The position numbers were made by a program, and so were the translations under genes. The notes under the pieces are model-generated. The model worked only from the letters and a program-made list of their open reading frames with translations, was not told where the DNA came from and did not search any database. Positions 35,560 to 47,497 of a DNA stretch of 64,000 nucleotides are shown here, piece by piece (position 1 is the first letter of the stretch; each line of letters starts with the position of its first letter). This DNA comes from Metridium senile. Lineage: Eukaryota; Cnidaria; Anthozoa; Actiniaria; Metridiidae. The stretch lies in contig OX459107.1 in NCBI GenBank assembly GCA_949775045.1, forward strand, positions 11,373,250-11,437,249, written 5' to 3'.

Positions 35560-36590
35560 ATGGCATCTGTGTATAAAGGACACGATCTTGTTGGAGTGTA
35601 TGGACCAGTGTTTGATCCAGGTAAAAACTGGCATTGTTTATCTAACTCCGTTTGTAATTGTCAACCAAACAGATTCGCTCAGAATGCAATACTTAAACGT
35701 TTTTCCAGAAGAAATTAAGAGAGTAAGTCGACTGGATCTTAGGCGGGAAATGGCCTACCTCCATCACCTTCTTGTTTCAAGGACGGATCGAAAAAGAATA
35801 GCAAGGGGAAACATGAAGTGTTTGAGGCTTCCACGTTAGGACTGATGGCCGGTCTTCTATGACAGCAGGATGTTGAAGCATACCCAGGAATTTTTGCTTC
35901 AGAGGCTTTCTCTAACTTGATCAATGTTATAAATCAAATCGACCCAGAGTCAACTCGCCTGCCTGCATCAACACCTGTTGCAGTAGAACACCTTCTTCCC
36001 ACATTGGAAAATGGAAATTGGAAATATTGAAATTGGAAATATTGAAATTACAACAGGAATTGCAGTTGATGAGAGAAGCTACAACGTGTAAATGATCTAT
36101 ATTCATCTTCAATATCTTCCTCGTCGCTTGCCTCCACATTTGGTTCTCCGGAATATTGTTCCACCCCCAAAACCGACAGTCATTCTTCCGAACGCTAGCT
36201 TTCATGAAAAGATGGGAAATTGTTACGACATTGCTTCTATCAAACAACTAGGCAAAATAAAGAAAAAAGCAATGATAGTTCGTAAATCTACACAAGTGCT
36301 GGCATCTATAGATGATGTCTTAGAAAAACACTGAGAGTCTATTGCCTCTGTACTTGGTCACCATTTTCTGTTTGGAAGTCAAGATGACAAAGAAAAAGTA
36401 CAAGACATACTGTCCGAAATTGTTGACATGGTTTCCAGGGTTAAAGGATCCAGTAGAGCATTTGAGGAGCTTTTGAACACGGAAACAGTCCAAAAACATT
36501 TGAGTCCCTCAGAGTCCCAGACTGGGTTTTCTTATATTTCAAACTGGCTGCAAGACTACCTGATGAAGGCTGGCAAACCTTACTAAACCT
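35560..36590 (+). pseudogene. Broken coding fragments, unknown family
   Basis: Open pieces in shifting frames are protein-like: VKTGIVYLTPFVIVNQTDSL with VFPEEIKRVSRLDLRREMAYL (35588-35839), MIYIHLQYLPRRLPPHLVLR with KPTVILPNASFHEKMGN (36092-36334), and ASVLGHHFLFGSQDDKEKVQ (36350-36590). They follow the kinase-like fragments on the same strand and may belong to the same former gene. No domain recognised. Confidence 0.35.
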
Positions 36591-36992
36591 AACACACCTT
36601 GGAAGAAGTGGGGTGAGTAGTATTCGTTTATGTTGATATGTTGCGTTTGAGCTTCAAACATTTAGGTCAGCGGCACTACACTTGCATGTACACAATCTGT
36701 ACAAATGTGTTATTGTTGGATATGTTTTGTAATACAGCAATGCAAGGATGCACAACTGCTTCTCATCAAAAATCAAGGCTGAGCAATCAAACGCCAAATA
36801 TTTGAGATTGCGAAGCAAACTTTAAAGATAAGAAAGCTGTCTGAGGTGACTGAGTTTGACACATGTGGAGTTTCTCTTTTGTCTGTTTTAAATTGGGCCA
36901 TCCGTGATCAACGTCTATGTGGCAAAGACAACGAAACTTGGAATTTAACATCAAAATTGATGGGAGACCTTTAGGTGGTAAGTTAGCATATT

Positions 36993-37716
36993 ATGGATCA
37001 AATTGTACTGCCACCTAAAAGAACAAAGATTTCACGTCAGCCCACGTTGTTTGATCTGGTCGCCCCTGGTCAGTCCGTAGCCAGCAACAAACCCAAACAA
37101 CCGTTTTCTGCAGCAAGGGCAAGGAAAATAAAAATCTACAAATACACAGAAATTGGAAATAGCACAGGAATGACGAAGGGCTATAAAGAGTTCTGGAATG
37201 AGAAAGCTGAAGAGCTATGTCAAAGCTTTAGATAATTTTAAATTGGGTGAAATCCGAGGGGCAATAAATGTTGCCTGCACACTAGAAAAAAAAAACAAGC
37301 TTATCAAAGATGAAGTCGATGAGGTAAAAAAGGAATTAAATCAAAAATGTCCTGATCATTTGTTGAATAAATTCAAATTGGCAAAATCCACAATCAAACG
37401 GAACAAGGCACGAGTGAAGAAGGGTGAGAAGGCAATACGTGAACTTCAGCAACAGCTGACAACTGCCAAAATAGAATTACTAGATAGAGTTAACAAGTCG
37501 GCCCTTCCAGCTCTGATTTCAAAGGTGGATGAGACTGAGAAAAGTCTGGAGTCAAGTCTAGCTGAACTAAAAAAAGCGCAGGACTCATGGAAAAAACCTG
37601 TCAGTGCCAGACAGAAACTCATCATTACCCTTGATGCCAACCGAAGTGGCACTACTGATAATGAAGAATCAAGCAACTCGGAAGAACTGTCTGACTCTTT
37701 TGAGCATGGAGAATAA
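36993..37716 (+). pseudogene. Coiled-coil protein fragment with frameshift
   Basis: The first frame (36993-37235) reads MDQIVLPPKRTKISRQPTLF and ends KGYKEFWNEKAEELCQSFR. The second frame (from about 37198) continues as a long charged coiled coil (ACTLEKKNKLIKDEVDEVKK, KSTIKRNKARVKKGEKAIRE, KVDETEKSLESSLAELKKA) and an acidic Ser-rich tail. The overlap at 37198-37235 marks one frameshift. Function unknown. It sits last in the row of decayed fragments from 33433. Confidence 0.45.
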
Positions 37717-37789
37717 CACAAGAGAAAATAATACTCAGAACGTTGAACTTATAAATACCTTTGTAAGATGTAAATACCAATTGTTGATT

Positions 37790-40140
37790 TAGGATTTTTA
37801 AGACCTTGGCCAGCTTATTATAATAATTTTAATTTTGTCAAAGTCGTCAGATCTACAGTAAAATGTAAAACAAAGGCCAGCAAATAATGTTTAGTTTTGT
37901 CAGATAGTTTAAGTATGAACAGATTATTACCGGTTCATTATCACTTAATATTCAGCCATCTTGATTCATATATAGCAATAAACGATTATATAATTTCAGA
38001 ATTTGTTTTTGCTTTTTTTAATCAAGAGCGGTTAAAATGTCGTGCTTTTACAGTGCTTCGCGTGCTAAACAAACACTTCTCCTGTAGTTGATTGTAGCAT
38101 TACGTGACATTTGACATGTGAACAGTAAGGCACAATTAGAGGGACTGGGAACGAATTGGCTGCAATTTTTTTTCTTGCTCGAAATAAGAAATACATTTTA
38201 CAGCGACGAAGCGTTGAAATAAACGCCTGAAAAATCTTGGAAGCTATACAACAAGCAATTTTAGATGGACTTCAATAGCAAGAGTATTTCCTTTGGTTAA
38301 TTTTCCTGTCACCGATAGCGAATTACGGTACTATACGTATCCCATATAACCCTCTGGAAAAATATGTTTCTATTCCCTCCTTTCCCTCAATAATTTTTCA
38401 CTTTTAGATCCCCCTACCCCTTGTAAAATCCGTGACCCTCCGTGAGGGGGGGTGGGATATTTTCTGAAACTACACTTTGTAACTGAGGTTAAGACGCAAG
38501 ATATCAATATATGATTATCCTACAACAACAATCCTTCACATTGGATTAGAAAATTGACGTGTGTTGTTACAATTGTTTTCTTTTTACATCATAAAGGTCC
38601 CACACTAGAGCCAATGATACAAGCAGCTATACTCCGTAAAGACGTTTATGAAGTGTTTCGAAAGGTTGGCAAGTTGTATTTGCTGGGGGAGTTAAAAGAT
38701 AAAAAAAGAAAACTAAGAATGAAGTACATGTACCTCAGAGTAAGGTGAGTCAAACTCGGCTGGGTTATACTACGTGTCAAGGTTGGGCTTGATGAGATTG
38801 TTGTATTCTCTTTTTTGAATTTCAACACATTTTCATGGAAATTACGATTTGCGAAGTAAACCAGTAATATATTGTATGTTTTTTTTCTTTGGTGTTACTT
38901 CAACAAAATTATCCATCATTGAAAACACAGCAAAGAAAGACTTTTGCCGCCAAAAAATCAATATTTTCTTTCCTAAGCTGTGATTGGCAATCTTTCATGC
39001 AATCATGACGGGTGTTATATGAAGAACTAGAGCATAGGCCCAAACGGCCACCAGCTTGTAACGCCTTGTTGATTTTCGATATCATGATTGCTTTTGCAAT
39101 GGAAATCGATGGATATTTGCTGTGAAAATGTAAAATTTATGGAGAAAAAGATTACATGCATCTTCTGTGTTTCTTTAGTTTTGTACAGTATTTTCTCAAC
39201 ATGACGTCATCAAAATGCTAAAATCTGATTTTCTCAAAGGATGACTTTAAGTGATATGTAGTGAGAGGTTCTAACTCCTTGGAATACAAACTACACCTTG
39301 TGACAGGTTTAAAGAACGAAATTCTTTTAAAATATAATATTATCTATCTACATTTTCTCCATAGGATAAAAGAAAGAGGAGATGATTATGTGTGCTTAAG
39401 TAAGTTCCATCAGAGTATTTCGTATTTAGAATTTTGCTGAACTCTTGGACTGTCACCAATTGTGAATGTTACCGGTAAGTGGTTGGTTCTACAAAGTTGA
39501 AACCAGGACATTGTTATGAACCAGATCATAGATTTCTTTAGAGACAAGAGTCCTTGGTGATAGTATTGAAATGTCTTTTGTGGATAAAGACAGCTATGGG
39601 GATGGCGTAACCAGAGATGCATTCTTAGTGTTTGGGGATGAACCAATCAAAATATCACTATGCCCTTCCATAGACAAAGTCATTGTACAACATGTTTTTT
39701 GACAGGCAAGTCCCCCAATAAAATTATTGCTAAATCATGTTTTATTGTGAATCAGATGCAAACTTACGAGGTGTTTTATTCTAACCATTTATGCACTTTT
39801 GTCCAATATGTACTTTTAAATTTTTTTGTAATTTTCCTTATATGTTATAGTTGTTTGAGTTAACAAGTTTTAGAATTCAGAGGCATCTGCAATTATTAGG
39901 CAAAACACATGGGATTATACTGAAATATGCCTTCTTTTTCCAGGTATCAAAACAAGCCAGTTGGTGATTTTTATTAAATTAAAAAATGAACAGTATTTGG
40001 CATTTTTTTCAAATATTTTTTTAAATATTTTTCTATAACGTTTAGCTGTGTATTGCAGCTAAAATAACTGAAGTTGTTACATTCATTTCTATAAACCAAT
40101 ATTTCATGTATTTCACTTTCATGACTTCAAACAACTCAAA
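37790..40140. other. Mostly noncoding, with two weak coding-like fragments
   Basis: At 38596-38745 the frame reads GPTLEPMIQAAILRKDVYEV and KVGKLYLLGELKDKKRKLR, followed by a GTGAGT donor-like site. At about 39560-39680 the frame reads GDSIEMSFVDKDSYGDGVTR and ISLCPSIDKVIVQHVF. Both look like exon remnants of one unknown gene, the second faintly like sequences preceding HECT-type domains in invertebrate repeat proteins. Support is weak. Confidence 0.3.
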
Positions 40141-40147
40141 GGTATTT

Positions 40148-40420
40148 ACTGTGCAACTCGCCATACCGTGGTCACTAACAAAAACTTTTGATGAATTTTT
40201 GACATTTTTTCATCTCAATCGGGCCAATCAGATACATGTTTATATCGAGAGGTGGAGTTTATATCGAGAGGCGGAGTTTATATCGAGAGGCGGAGTTAAT
40301 ATTGATCAGAGGCGGAAACTTTGATGTCTGTGATTGGTCCGATTGAGGTGAAAAAATGTCAAAATGTCAAAAATTCATCAAAAGTTTTGTAAGTGACTAC
40401 GGTACGGCGAGTCGCACAGT
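40148..40420. mobile_element. 273-bp Tc1/mariner-type MITE with internal 19-bp repeats
   Basis: Inverted ends of about 85 bp (CTGTGCAACTCGCCATACCG... on the left, mirrored by ...CGGTACGGCGAGTCGCACAG on the right) are flanked by TA (40147-40148 and 40420-40421). Between the arms are three head-to-tail 19-bp units (ATATCGAGAGGCGGAGTTT) at 40242-40298. TA duplication suggests Tc1/mariner mobilisation. No coding capacity. Confidence 0.8.
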
Positions 40421-40421
40421 A

Positions 40422-42160
40422 ATTATAAACAACTACATTGTGACTTACTTGCAATGTGTTCACAACAAAATATGTATTTTAATTGGCTGCCAGATTCCAA
40501 CATCATATCCTCTCATCTCTTGGCCAATTGCAAGCTAGTGTGAGAAAATAATAGTTAACAATTATCATTACATCACATCGATAAATAAACTAGTACAATA
40601 TACATACAACAAGTCTTCCAAACTTCAACATTTAAAGATAACAACAAGAATTAAATTGGTCAATAATTAACAAGTGTTAAAGATTTCTACTTCAGACAGT
40701 AGGTTGTAAAATAATATTTACTAAATAAGATGATTTTGTATTTTTTTAGAATGCTGGTTTTGCTTTCTGATTTCAGGGAAGTGTCCTTTAAAATCCACAT
40801 AATGCGCTGTTTTTCAAGATTATTCATACAATTTTCCTGGCATCCCAGATTGGGATGCTTGTCAAATAGTATAGAGAGCACTCACTCCCAGAAATTCAGT
40901 TTAATTATAGAGGGAATTACTTGAACTCGACGAGGTATTTATTTTCTCTTCAAGTGTTGATAAGAGCTCTCACGCGTTTGCGCAGCGAATGAGGGAACGA
41001 TTTTCAACAAGAGGAGATGAAATATGTATCTCCAAGCGCCTATGGAATATATGATTTTCAATAATAAAGAAAAGAAAACCTTGTTTGCAATGATAAGCAT
41101 GTTATTTTCAAATGTCAAATATGATGACATGTGATATGGCACTCGTTCGCTGCACTCACTCGTGAGGAAACCCGATAAATTCCATATCTCCGGGCTTCAA
41201 TGTATTATTCTCTCTACATATAATAATAAATATAAAATTAGTTGCATGATATCAACAATGTCAAAATACTTGAATTGAAGTGTGAAGATGGAGAATAGAA
41301 AATAATTAACCTAACTTAATAGCAGCCGTTTCTAAACATTTTTCAACCCCAGTATGTAGTGAAATATTCGTAAACCGTTAAAGGTTTAGAACAGCATCAT
41401 GTTCTCAATATTCTGAAACCTTAACTTTAATTGATATGTCGTGAGGGATTCAAGCTCAGCTCTCTATCTAGTGGCCTCTAGCGACAGCAAGCGAACGCCA
41501 AACCAAAGTAGTTTCGTTATCGACTAGCAATTGATCGGAGACGACCGTAAAGTACTTAGAACATCTATAAATTAGTTATCCCTTTACCTGTAGACATATT
41601 TCATGAATGTTGTTTCAGTTTGGAAATTAACTAAAGGTAAAAAGTTATCATGAAAGTCATGAAATACCACTTACCAAACAACACGTCCACTCGATCAGCA
41701 AGTCAAGCAAATAAGCTCAAGCACATGTAACGTAGAACTATCTTGATTATGATTGGATAAGAGGCTACGACCATATTCTATTCGCCACAGGCAACCCATA
41801 AAATACTTTTAAGTTGACTTTTTGAGTTGACTTTTGAAGGTTCGCACAAAAACCGCTGAATAAAATACAAAATGTTATTCAGAAACGATACACGTTTTGA
41901 GCTTTAACAGGAGAAAACCCTCGATTATTGCACGCGACTTTAATATACGTTATATCTAATTTGTTAAAAAAGGAAATTTTAAAAAAAAATAGGTTTTCGT
42001 AGGAATTTTTGTTCGACAATTAGTATCCGGGTTTTTGAAAGTACTGAAAAAAACGAAATATGACACATCAAGGTATTTCTTTGCCTTTTATTCATAAAAT
42101 AATCCATGTTGCATTGCATGCAAAATAGGATTACAATACGAGTTTAGACTTAAACTTAAA
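40422..42160. other. Noncoding stretch before the tRNA array
   Basis: Contains an imperfect inverted repeat around 40920-41170 (GCGTTTGCGCAGCGAATGAG versus CTCGTTCGCTGCACTCACTC), probably another MITE. No gene seen. Confidence 0.4.
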
Positions 42161-42163
42161 AGC

Positions 42164-42186
42164 GGTCCGTTAGCTCAGTTAGAGCA
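42164..42186 (+). pseudogene. Truncated tRNA-Ile (5' part only)
   Basis: GGTCCGTTAGCTCAGTTAGA equals the 5' acceptor strand and D-arm of the array's tRNA-Ile. It then jumps to spacer sequence (ACAAATATTAAT...TGGTGGTGCTAAAC), so most of the gene and part of the following spacer are deleted. It marks the worn left edge of the tandem array. Confidence 0.8.
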
Positions 42187-42561
42187 CAAATATTAATACT
42201 TGGTGGTGCTAAACACGCTCCATACTAAATTTATTTTGAAAATGATAATGCCCTCAAGCTAAAGCTCACAATCATCGTTGTTTTGTTTTTGGTCTTGCTT
42301 GGTTATAAATTGTTTTCAATGGGACGATTACCGTGTAAGTGCATAAAAGAATCACTTGAAGCATGTGCAAATTCGGCAAAGGTTTTGCACATTCTACCAT
42401 TGTAATTAATTTCACTGGAGTAATTAACTTCACAACAATTCCATGTAAAATATGAATTTTTACCGATGTTGAACAAGCACCTTGAATGTTTATCTTGACT
42501 CAGACATGCCAAACTGCAAGTCTTTACCAAACAGGCCAAAAAAGCCAAAAATATTTGACTA

Positions 42562-42634
42562 GCCTTTATAGCTCAGTGGTTAGAGCACTGGTCTAGTAAA
42601 CCAGGGGTCGAGAGTTCGAGTCTCTCTAAAGGCT
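42562..42634 (+). tRNA. tRNA-Thr (AGT), copy 1
   Basis: 73 nt that fold as a full cloverleaf: acceptor GCCTTTA/TAAAGGC, D arm GCTC..GAGC, anticodon stem CTGGT/ACCAG with loop CTAGTAA (anticodon AGT), T arm GAGAG-TTCGAGT-CTCTC. No intron. A hairpin and T-rich tract follow. Confidence 0.95.
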
Positions 42635-42917
42635 TTATGAAAACATGTACTTCGTACATTTTCATTTTATTTTGATGTGATTTTTATACGATGAGGTGGC
42701 TAGAACTGTGAACACAATCAGCCGGCCTATGAGAATGGTCTCGAATGTGCGTAATTGACTTCACATTCTCACACGTTTCGTGTTTTCTCCAAAACTGGTA
42801 GCAACTGTTTCCTTTCTCAGTCAGTTTGGTTTTTGGTGTTGCTTGGTTATATATTGTTTTCAATGGGACGATTACCACCAAAAATATTTGAACAATGAAA
42901 TCACAGATTAATGCCCA

Positions 42918-42990
42918 GCCTTTATAGCTCAGTGGTTAGAGCACTGGTCTTGTAAACCAGGGGTCGAGAGTTCGAGTCTCTCTAAAGGCT
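42918..42990 (+). tRNA. tRNA-Thr (TGT), copy 1
   Basis: Same body as the AGT gene, but loop CTTGTAA gives anticodon TGT. Followed by GTTTTAATTTTAAAAC, a pol III-type T tract. Confidence 0.95.
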
Positions 42991-43080
42991 ACGTTTTAAT
43001 TTTAAAACAGTGATTTCATTTTGGGGTTTCTGATTTCCCTCACATTAGTTCTTGAAAAACATTTAGCCCAACAGTTAAGC

Positions 43081-43153
43081 GGTCCGTTAGCTCAGTCGGC
43101 AGAGCGTGGTGCTAATAACGCTAAGGTCATGGGTTCGAGCCCCATACGGACCA
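43081..43153 (+). tRNA. tRNA-Ile (AAT), copy 1
   Basis: 73 nt: acceptor GGTCCGT/ACGGACC, anticodon loop CTAATAA (AAT), T arm ATGGG-TTCGAGC-CCCAT, discriminator A. Several T follow within 20 nt. Confidence 0.95.
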
Positions 43154-43615
43154 CAGTCAATTCATTTTACACCTGCTAGTTCAATAATTTCTGTCAAAAT
43201 CATGCTAAACTGAGTCAATTTCAGCTTGAATTTCACGACAAATATTAATCGGCTTGGTGGTGGTAAACTCGCTGCATACTAAATTTATTTTGAAAATGAG
43301 AATGCCTTCAAGCTAAAGCTTACAATCATCGTTGTTTGGTTTTTGGTGTTGCTTGGTTATATATTGTTTTCAATGGGACGATTACCGTGGAAGTGCATAA
43401 AAGAATCAGTTGAAGCATGTGCAAATTCGGCAAAGGTTTTGCACATTCTACCATTGTAATTAATTTCACTGGAGTAATTAACTTCACAACAATTCCATGT
43501 AAAATATGAATTTTTACCGATGTTGAACAAGCACCTTGAATGTTTATCTTGACTCAGACATGCCAAACTGCAAGTCTTTACCAAACACGCCAAAAAAGCC
43601 AAAAATATTTGACTA

Positions 43616-43688
43616 GCCTTTATAGCTCAGTGGTTAGAGCACTGGTCTAGTAAACCAGGGGTCGAGAGTTCGAGTCTCTCTAAAGGCT
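43616..43688 (+). tRNA. tRNA-Thr (AGT), copy 2
   Basis: Identical to copy 1, anticodon loop CTAGTAA. Confidence 0.95.
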
Positions 43689-44031
43689 TCATGAAAACAT
43701 GTACTTCGTACATTTTCATTTTATTTTGATGTGATTTTTATACGATGAGGTGGCTAGAACTGTGAACACAATCAGGCCTATGAGAATGGTCTCGAATGTG
43801 CGTAATTGACTTCACATTCTCACACGTTTCGTGTTTTCTCCAAAACTGGTAGCAACTGTTTCCTTTCTCAACTATTGTATAGTGCAAACACTCATTATCA
43901 ACGTTAAACATTAGGTTAAGTAATCTTCACTGACGTTGCGTGTAGTAGAATGACGATGATTTGGATTAGCCACTAGCTACACGTTTTTAAGCACTTGGCA
44001 TTTGAACAATGAAATCACAGATTAATGCCCA

Positions 44032-44104
44032 GCCTTTATAGCTCAGTGGTTAGAGCACTGGTCTTGTAAACCAGGGGTCGAGAGTTCGAGTCTCTCTAAA
44101 GGCT
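44032..44104 (+). tRNA. tRNA-Thr (TGT), copy 2
   Basis: Identical to copy 1 of the TGT gene; preceded by the long form of the Thr-Thr spacer. Confidence 0.95.
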
Positions 44105-44194
44105 ACGTTTTAATTTTAAAACAGCGATTTCATTTTGGGGTTTCTGATTTCCCTCACATTAGTTCTTGAAAAACATTTAGCCCAACAGTTAAGC

Positions 44195-44267
44195 GGTCCG
44201 TTAGCTCAGTCGGCAGAGCGTGGTGCTAATAACGCTAAGGTCATGGGTTCGAGCCCCATACGGACCA
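44195..44267 (+). tRNA. tRNA-Ile (AAT), copy 2
   Basis: Identical to Ile copy 1. The spacer after it contains the 1,638-bp transposon. Confidence 0.95.
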
Positions 44268-44425
44268 CAGTCAATTCATTTTTACACCTGCTAGTTCAAT
44301 AATTTCTGTCAAAATCATGCTAAACTGAGTCAATTTCAGCTTGAATTTCACGACAAATATTAATCGGCTTGGTGGTGCTAAACTCGCTGCATACTAAATT
44401 TATTTTGAAAATGAGAATGCCTTCA

Positions 44426-46063
44426 GGTATCAGGACTGGTTATGGACAACTCTCTGCTCAAATTTTTTTTCTTCTTCTATAAGTTAGATTGTGATATTAT
44501 CTAACATATTCTTTAAAAAAAATGCCGTTTTTACTTTCCAATTTCGCTAAATTGCTGATAATAAAATTCGTGATCAACATTTGACCGGAACTATCATGTC
44601 AACAGCTAATTAGCTATCTGTCATCGTAAGCTAATTGCCAGGCATCAATATGAGCCCCATGTGATTTCATACGTGAATCGTCGTGCACAAGAATCTTACT
44701 CAAATACGGCTTCTACGCGAAAATCGAAAAACTTTTAATAATCTCTGTCATATTCATGGTATAGATTCTCGTATAGTCCATTACGATTCTTTATTGGCTT
44801 CTCGAAAGCGCAGATCGTCTTCTTTGTTTATATCGCCAAAACCAAAGAAACCTTTCCCGCTCGAACGACGAAAATCTCTCGGCGAAAGCGATCGAGTCTC
44901 GTATTATATGCTCAGGAAACACGTACAAAGGTCAGAGGATTCTACACAAAGTGCTGCATATTGTAGTTAAGTGCTTGCTTCGAGGTTTTAATACAAACAC
45001 TTCGAAATCAAATCTAGAAGTTAGGGCCGAAGTTAGAACGTCAAATATTCAGTATTCTACGGGAAGTAAGCGGCAAAAGTAGCATTGTTATCTGTGCGTT
45101 GTTACAAAGGTATTGACATTAAAATACGATCATAATTACCCGGCCCCAATTCCCTCATTTGTAATGTTGAATAACAATTTCTCTAGGTCGCCGTAGCGGC
45201 TCTGGTTGTGTGTTTGCATCGGCCACAGCTTCGCCATTCACATTCGAACGGTTTCCTCTAGGCATAGTTTGTTTCTCTAGTTGAATTTGTAAAATCGTAT
45301 GTTAGGATTTCAGTGAGTGTCAACTAATATTATAGGCGAAATGCATCATAAAGTCAACTAGAAACATGGGTATCAATACACCAGAGAACGAGTGACTGGA
45401 ATAGCATCCTATTACACTAATAATAGCCTACGGTATATAATACAGACCAGGCAAGATGACAACTCATTGACAGATGAAGTGTCTGTGTAAACACTCAGCG
45501 GCTCCCTGGCCCGAAACTTATAAACGCGTTTTTCTCGGTAACTTTTTAGCCTCAAATTTTCATTTTTAAACGACTATCATTCGCTCAAATTTTGACAGAT
45601 TGCAACTAAACTTCGCAATATTGTAGAACGATGTTTCAAGCGTGGGACGGTGTCTGCGATTTCCTATTTTTTATTTTGTTAAAAAGATATCACTTCATTA
45701 GTAAGAAAATACATTAAAATATCGATTGTCGATGTTTGAGATCTCGTAGCAACTGATCTAAGATAGATATGAAAAATCCCAGGCACCGTTTTGGAGATTA
45801 ACTTCTCTAACGTGCAAAGACGTGTTTGTTATTGACGTGACGGTAATTTGTAAAGGGCTGTGATTTTTCAAACAAAGGACACTCAAATCGCATTAAACTC
45901 TACATATCTTTTTCGCAATTTAAGTTATGGACAATTCGAAAACATTTCCTAAAACTACATTTATTCACCTATCAGATAATATATACTTTTATAACAAAAT
46001 ATTGTAAAGCTTGAGCACAATTTGAAGTCGCGCACATAGGGGTCCATAACCAGTCCTGATACC
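44426..46063. mobile_element. 1,638-bp nonautonomous DNA transposon in a tRNA spacer
   Basis: Ends are perfect 22-bp inverted repeats starting GGTATCAGGACTGGTTATGG. TTCA is duplicated at both sides (44422-44425 and 46064-46067). The uninterrupted spacer GCCTTCAAGC in the other units is the empty site, which confirms the boundaries. No transposase motif was found inside; the best open frame (44683-44970) starts at GTG and has no domain. A 4-bp duplication occurs in Sola, Academ, Chapaev and Ginger elements; I cannot choose. Confidence 0.9.
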
Positions 46064-46372
46064 TTCAAGCTAAAGCTTACAATCATCGTTGTTTGGTTTT
46101 TGGTGTTGCTTGGTTATATATTGTTTTCAATGGGACGATTACCGTGGAAGTGCATAAAAGAATCAGTTGAAGCATGTGCAAATTCGGCAAAGGTTTTGCA
46201 CATTCTACCATTGTAATTAATTTCACTGGAGTAATTAACTTCACAACAATTCCATGTAAAATATGAATTTTTACCGATGTTGAACAAGCACCTTGAATGT
46301 TTATCTTGACTCAGACATGCCAAACTGCAAGTCTTTACCAAACAGGCCAAAAAAGCCAAAAATATTTGACTA

Positions 46373-46445
46373 GCCTTTATAGCTCAGTGGTTAGAGCACT
46401 GGTCTAGTAAACCAGGGGTCGAGAGTTCGAGTCTCTCTAAAGGCT
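46373..46445 (+). tRNA. tRNA-Thr (AGT), copy 3
   Basis: Identical to copy 1, anticodon loop CTAGTAA. The following hairpin has ATCAAAAC instead of ATGAAAAC. Confidence 0.95.
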
Positions 46446-46725
46446 TTATCAAAACATGTACTTCGTACATTTTCATTTTATTTTGATGTGATTTTTATAC
46501 GATGAGGTGGCTAGAACTGTGAACACAATCAGGCCTATGAGAATGGTCTCGAATGTGCGTAATTGACTTCACATTCTCACACGTTTCGTGTTTTCTCCAA
46601 AACTGGTAGCAACTGTTTCCTTTCTCAGTCAGTTTGGTTTTTGGTGTTGCTTGGTTATATATTGTTTTCAATGGGACGATTACCACCAAAAATATTTGAA
46701 CAATGAAATCACAGATTAATGCCCA

Positions 46726-46798
46726 GCCTTTATAGCTCAGTGGTTAGAGCACTGGTCTTGTAAACCAGGGGTCGAGAGTTCGAGTCTCTCTAAAGGCT
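46726..46798 (+). tRNA. tRNA-Thr (TGT), copy 3
   Basis: Identical to the other TGT genes; preceded by the short, rearranged Thr-Thr spacer as in unit 1. Confidence 0.95.
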
Positions 46799-46888
46799 AC
46801 GTTTTAATTTTAAAACAGTGATTTCATTTTGGGGTTTCTGATTTCCCTCACATTAGTTCTTGAAAAACATTTAGCCCAACAGTTAAGC

Positions 46889-46961
46889 GGTCCGTTAGCT
46901 CAGTCGGCAGAGCGTGGTGCTAATAACGCTAAGGTCATGGGTTCGAGCCCCATACGGACCA
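46889..46961 (+). tRNA. tRNA-Ile (AAT), copy 3
   Basis: Identical to Ile copy 1, anticodon loop CTAATAA. Confidence 0.95.
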
Positions 46962-47424
46962 CAGTCAATTCATTTTTACACCTGCTAGTTCAATAATTTC
47001 TGTCAAAATCATGCTAAACTGAGTCAATTTCAGCTTGAATTTCACGACAAATATTAATCGGCTTGGTGGTGGTAAACTCGCTGCATACTAAATTTATTTT
47101 GAAAATGAGAATGCCTTCAAGCTAAAGCTTACAATCATCGTTGTTTGGTTTTTGGTGTTGCTTGGTTATATATTGTTTTCAATGGGACGATTACCGTGGA
47201 AGTGCATAAAAGAATCAGTTGAAGCATGTGCAAATTCGGCAAAGGTTTTGCACATTCTACCATTGTAATTAATTTCACTGGAGTAATTAACTTCACAACA
47301 ATTCCATGTAAAATATGAATTTTTACCGATGTTGAACAAGCACCTTGAATGTTTATCTTGACTCAGACATGCCAAACTGCAAGTCTTTACCAAACAGGCC
47401 AAAAAAGCCAAAAATATTTGACTA

Positions 47425-47497
47425 GCCTTTATAGCTCAGTGGTTAGAGCACTGGTCTAGTAAACCAGGGGTCGAGAGTTCGAGTCTCTCTAAAGGCT
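47425..47497 (+). tRNA. tRNA-Thr (AGT), copy 4
   Basis: Identical to copy 1, anticodon loop CTAGTAA. Confidence 0.95.

Noticed and set aside
42303..42548. 81-codon minus-strand open frame repeated in every tRNA unit (also 43357, 46114, 47166, 48281, 62994)
   Set aside because: It begins with TTG, has no ATG start, no domain, and its conservation follows from duplication of the whole unit. Identity between copies is as high in the noncoding spacer.
44683..44970. 95-codon frame inside the TTCA-flanked transposon
   Set aside because: GTG start, no recognisable domain, Arg/Ser-rich; not enough to call a gene.
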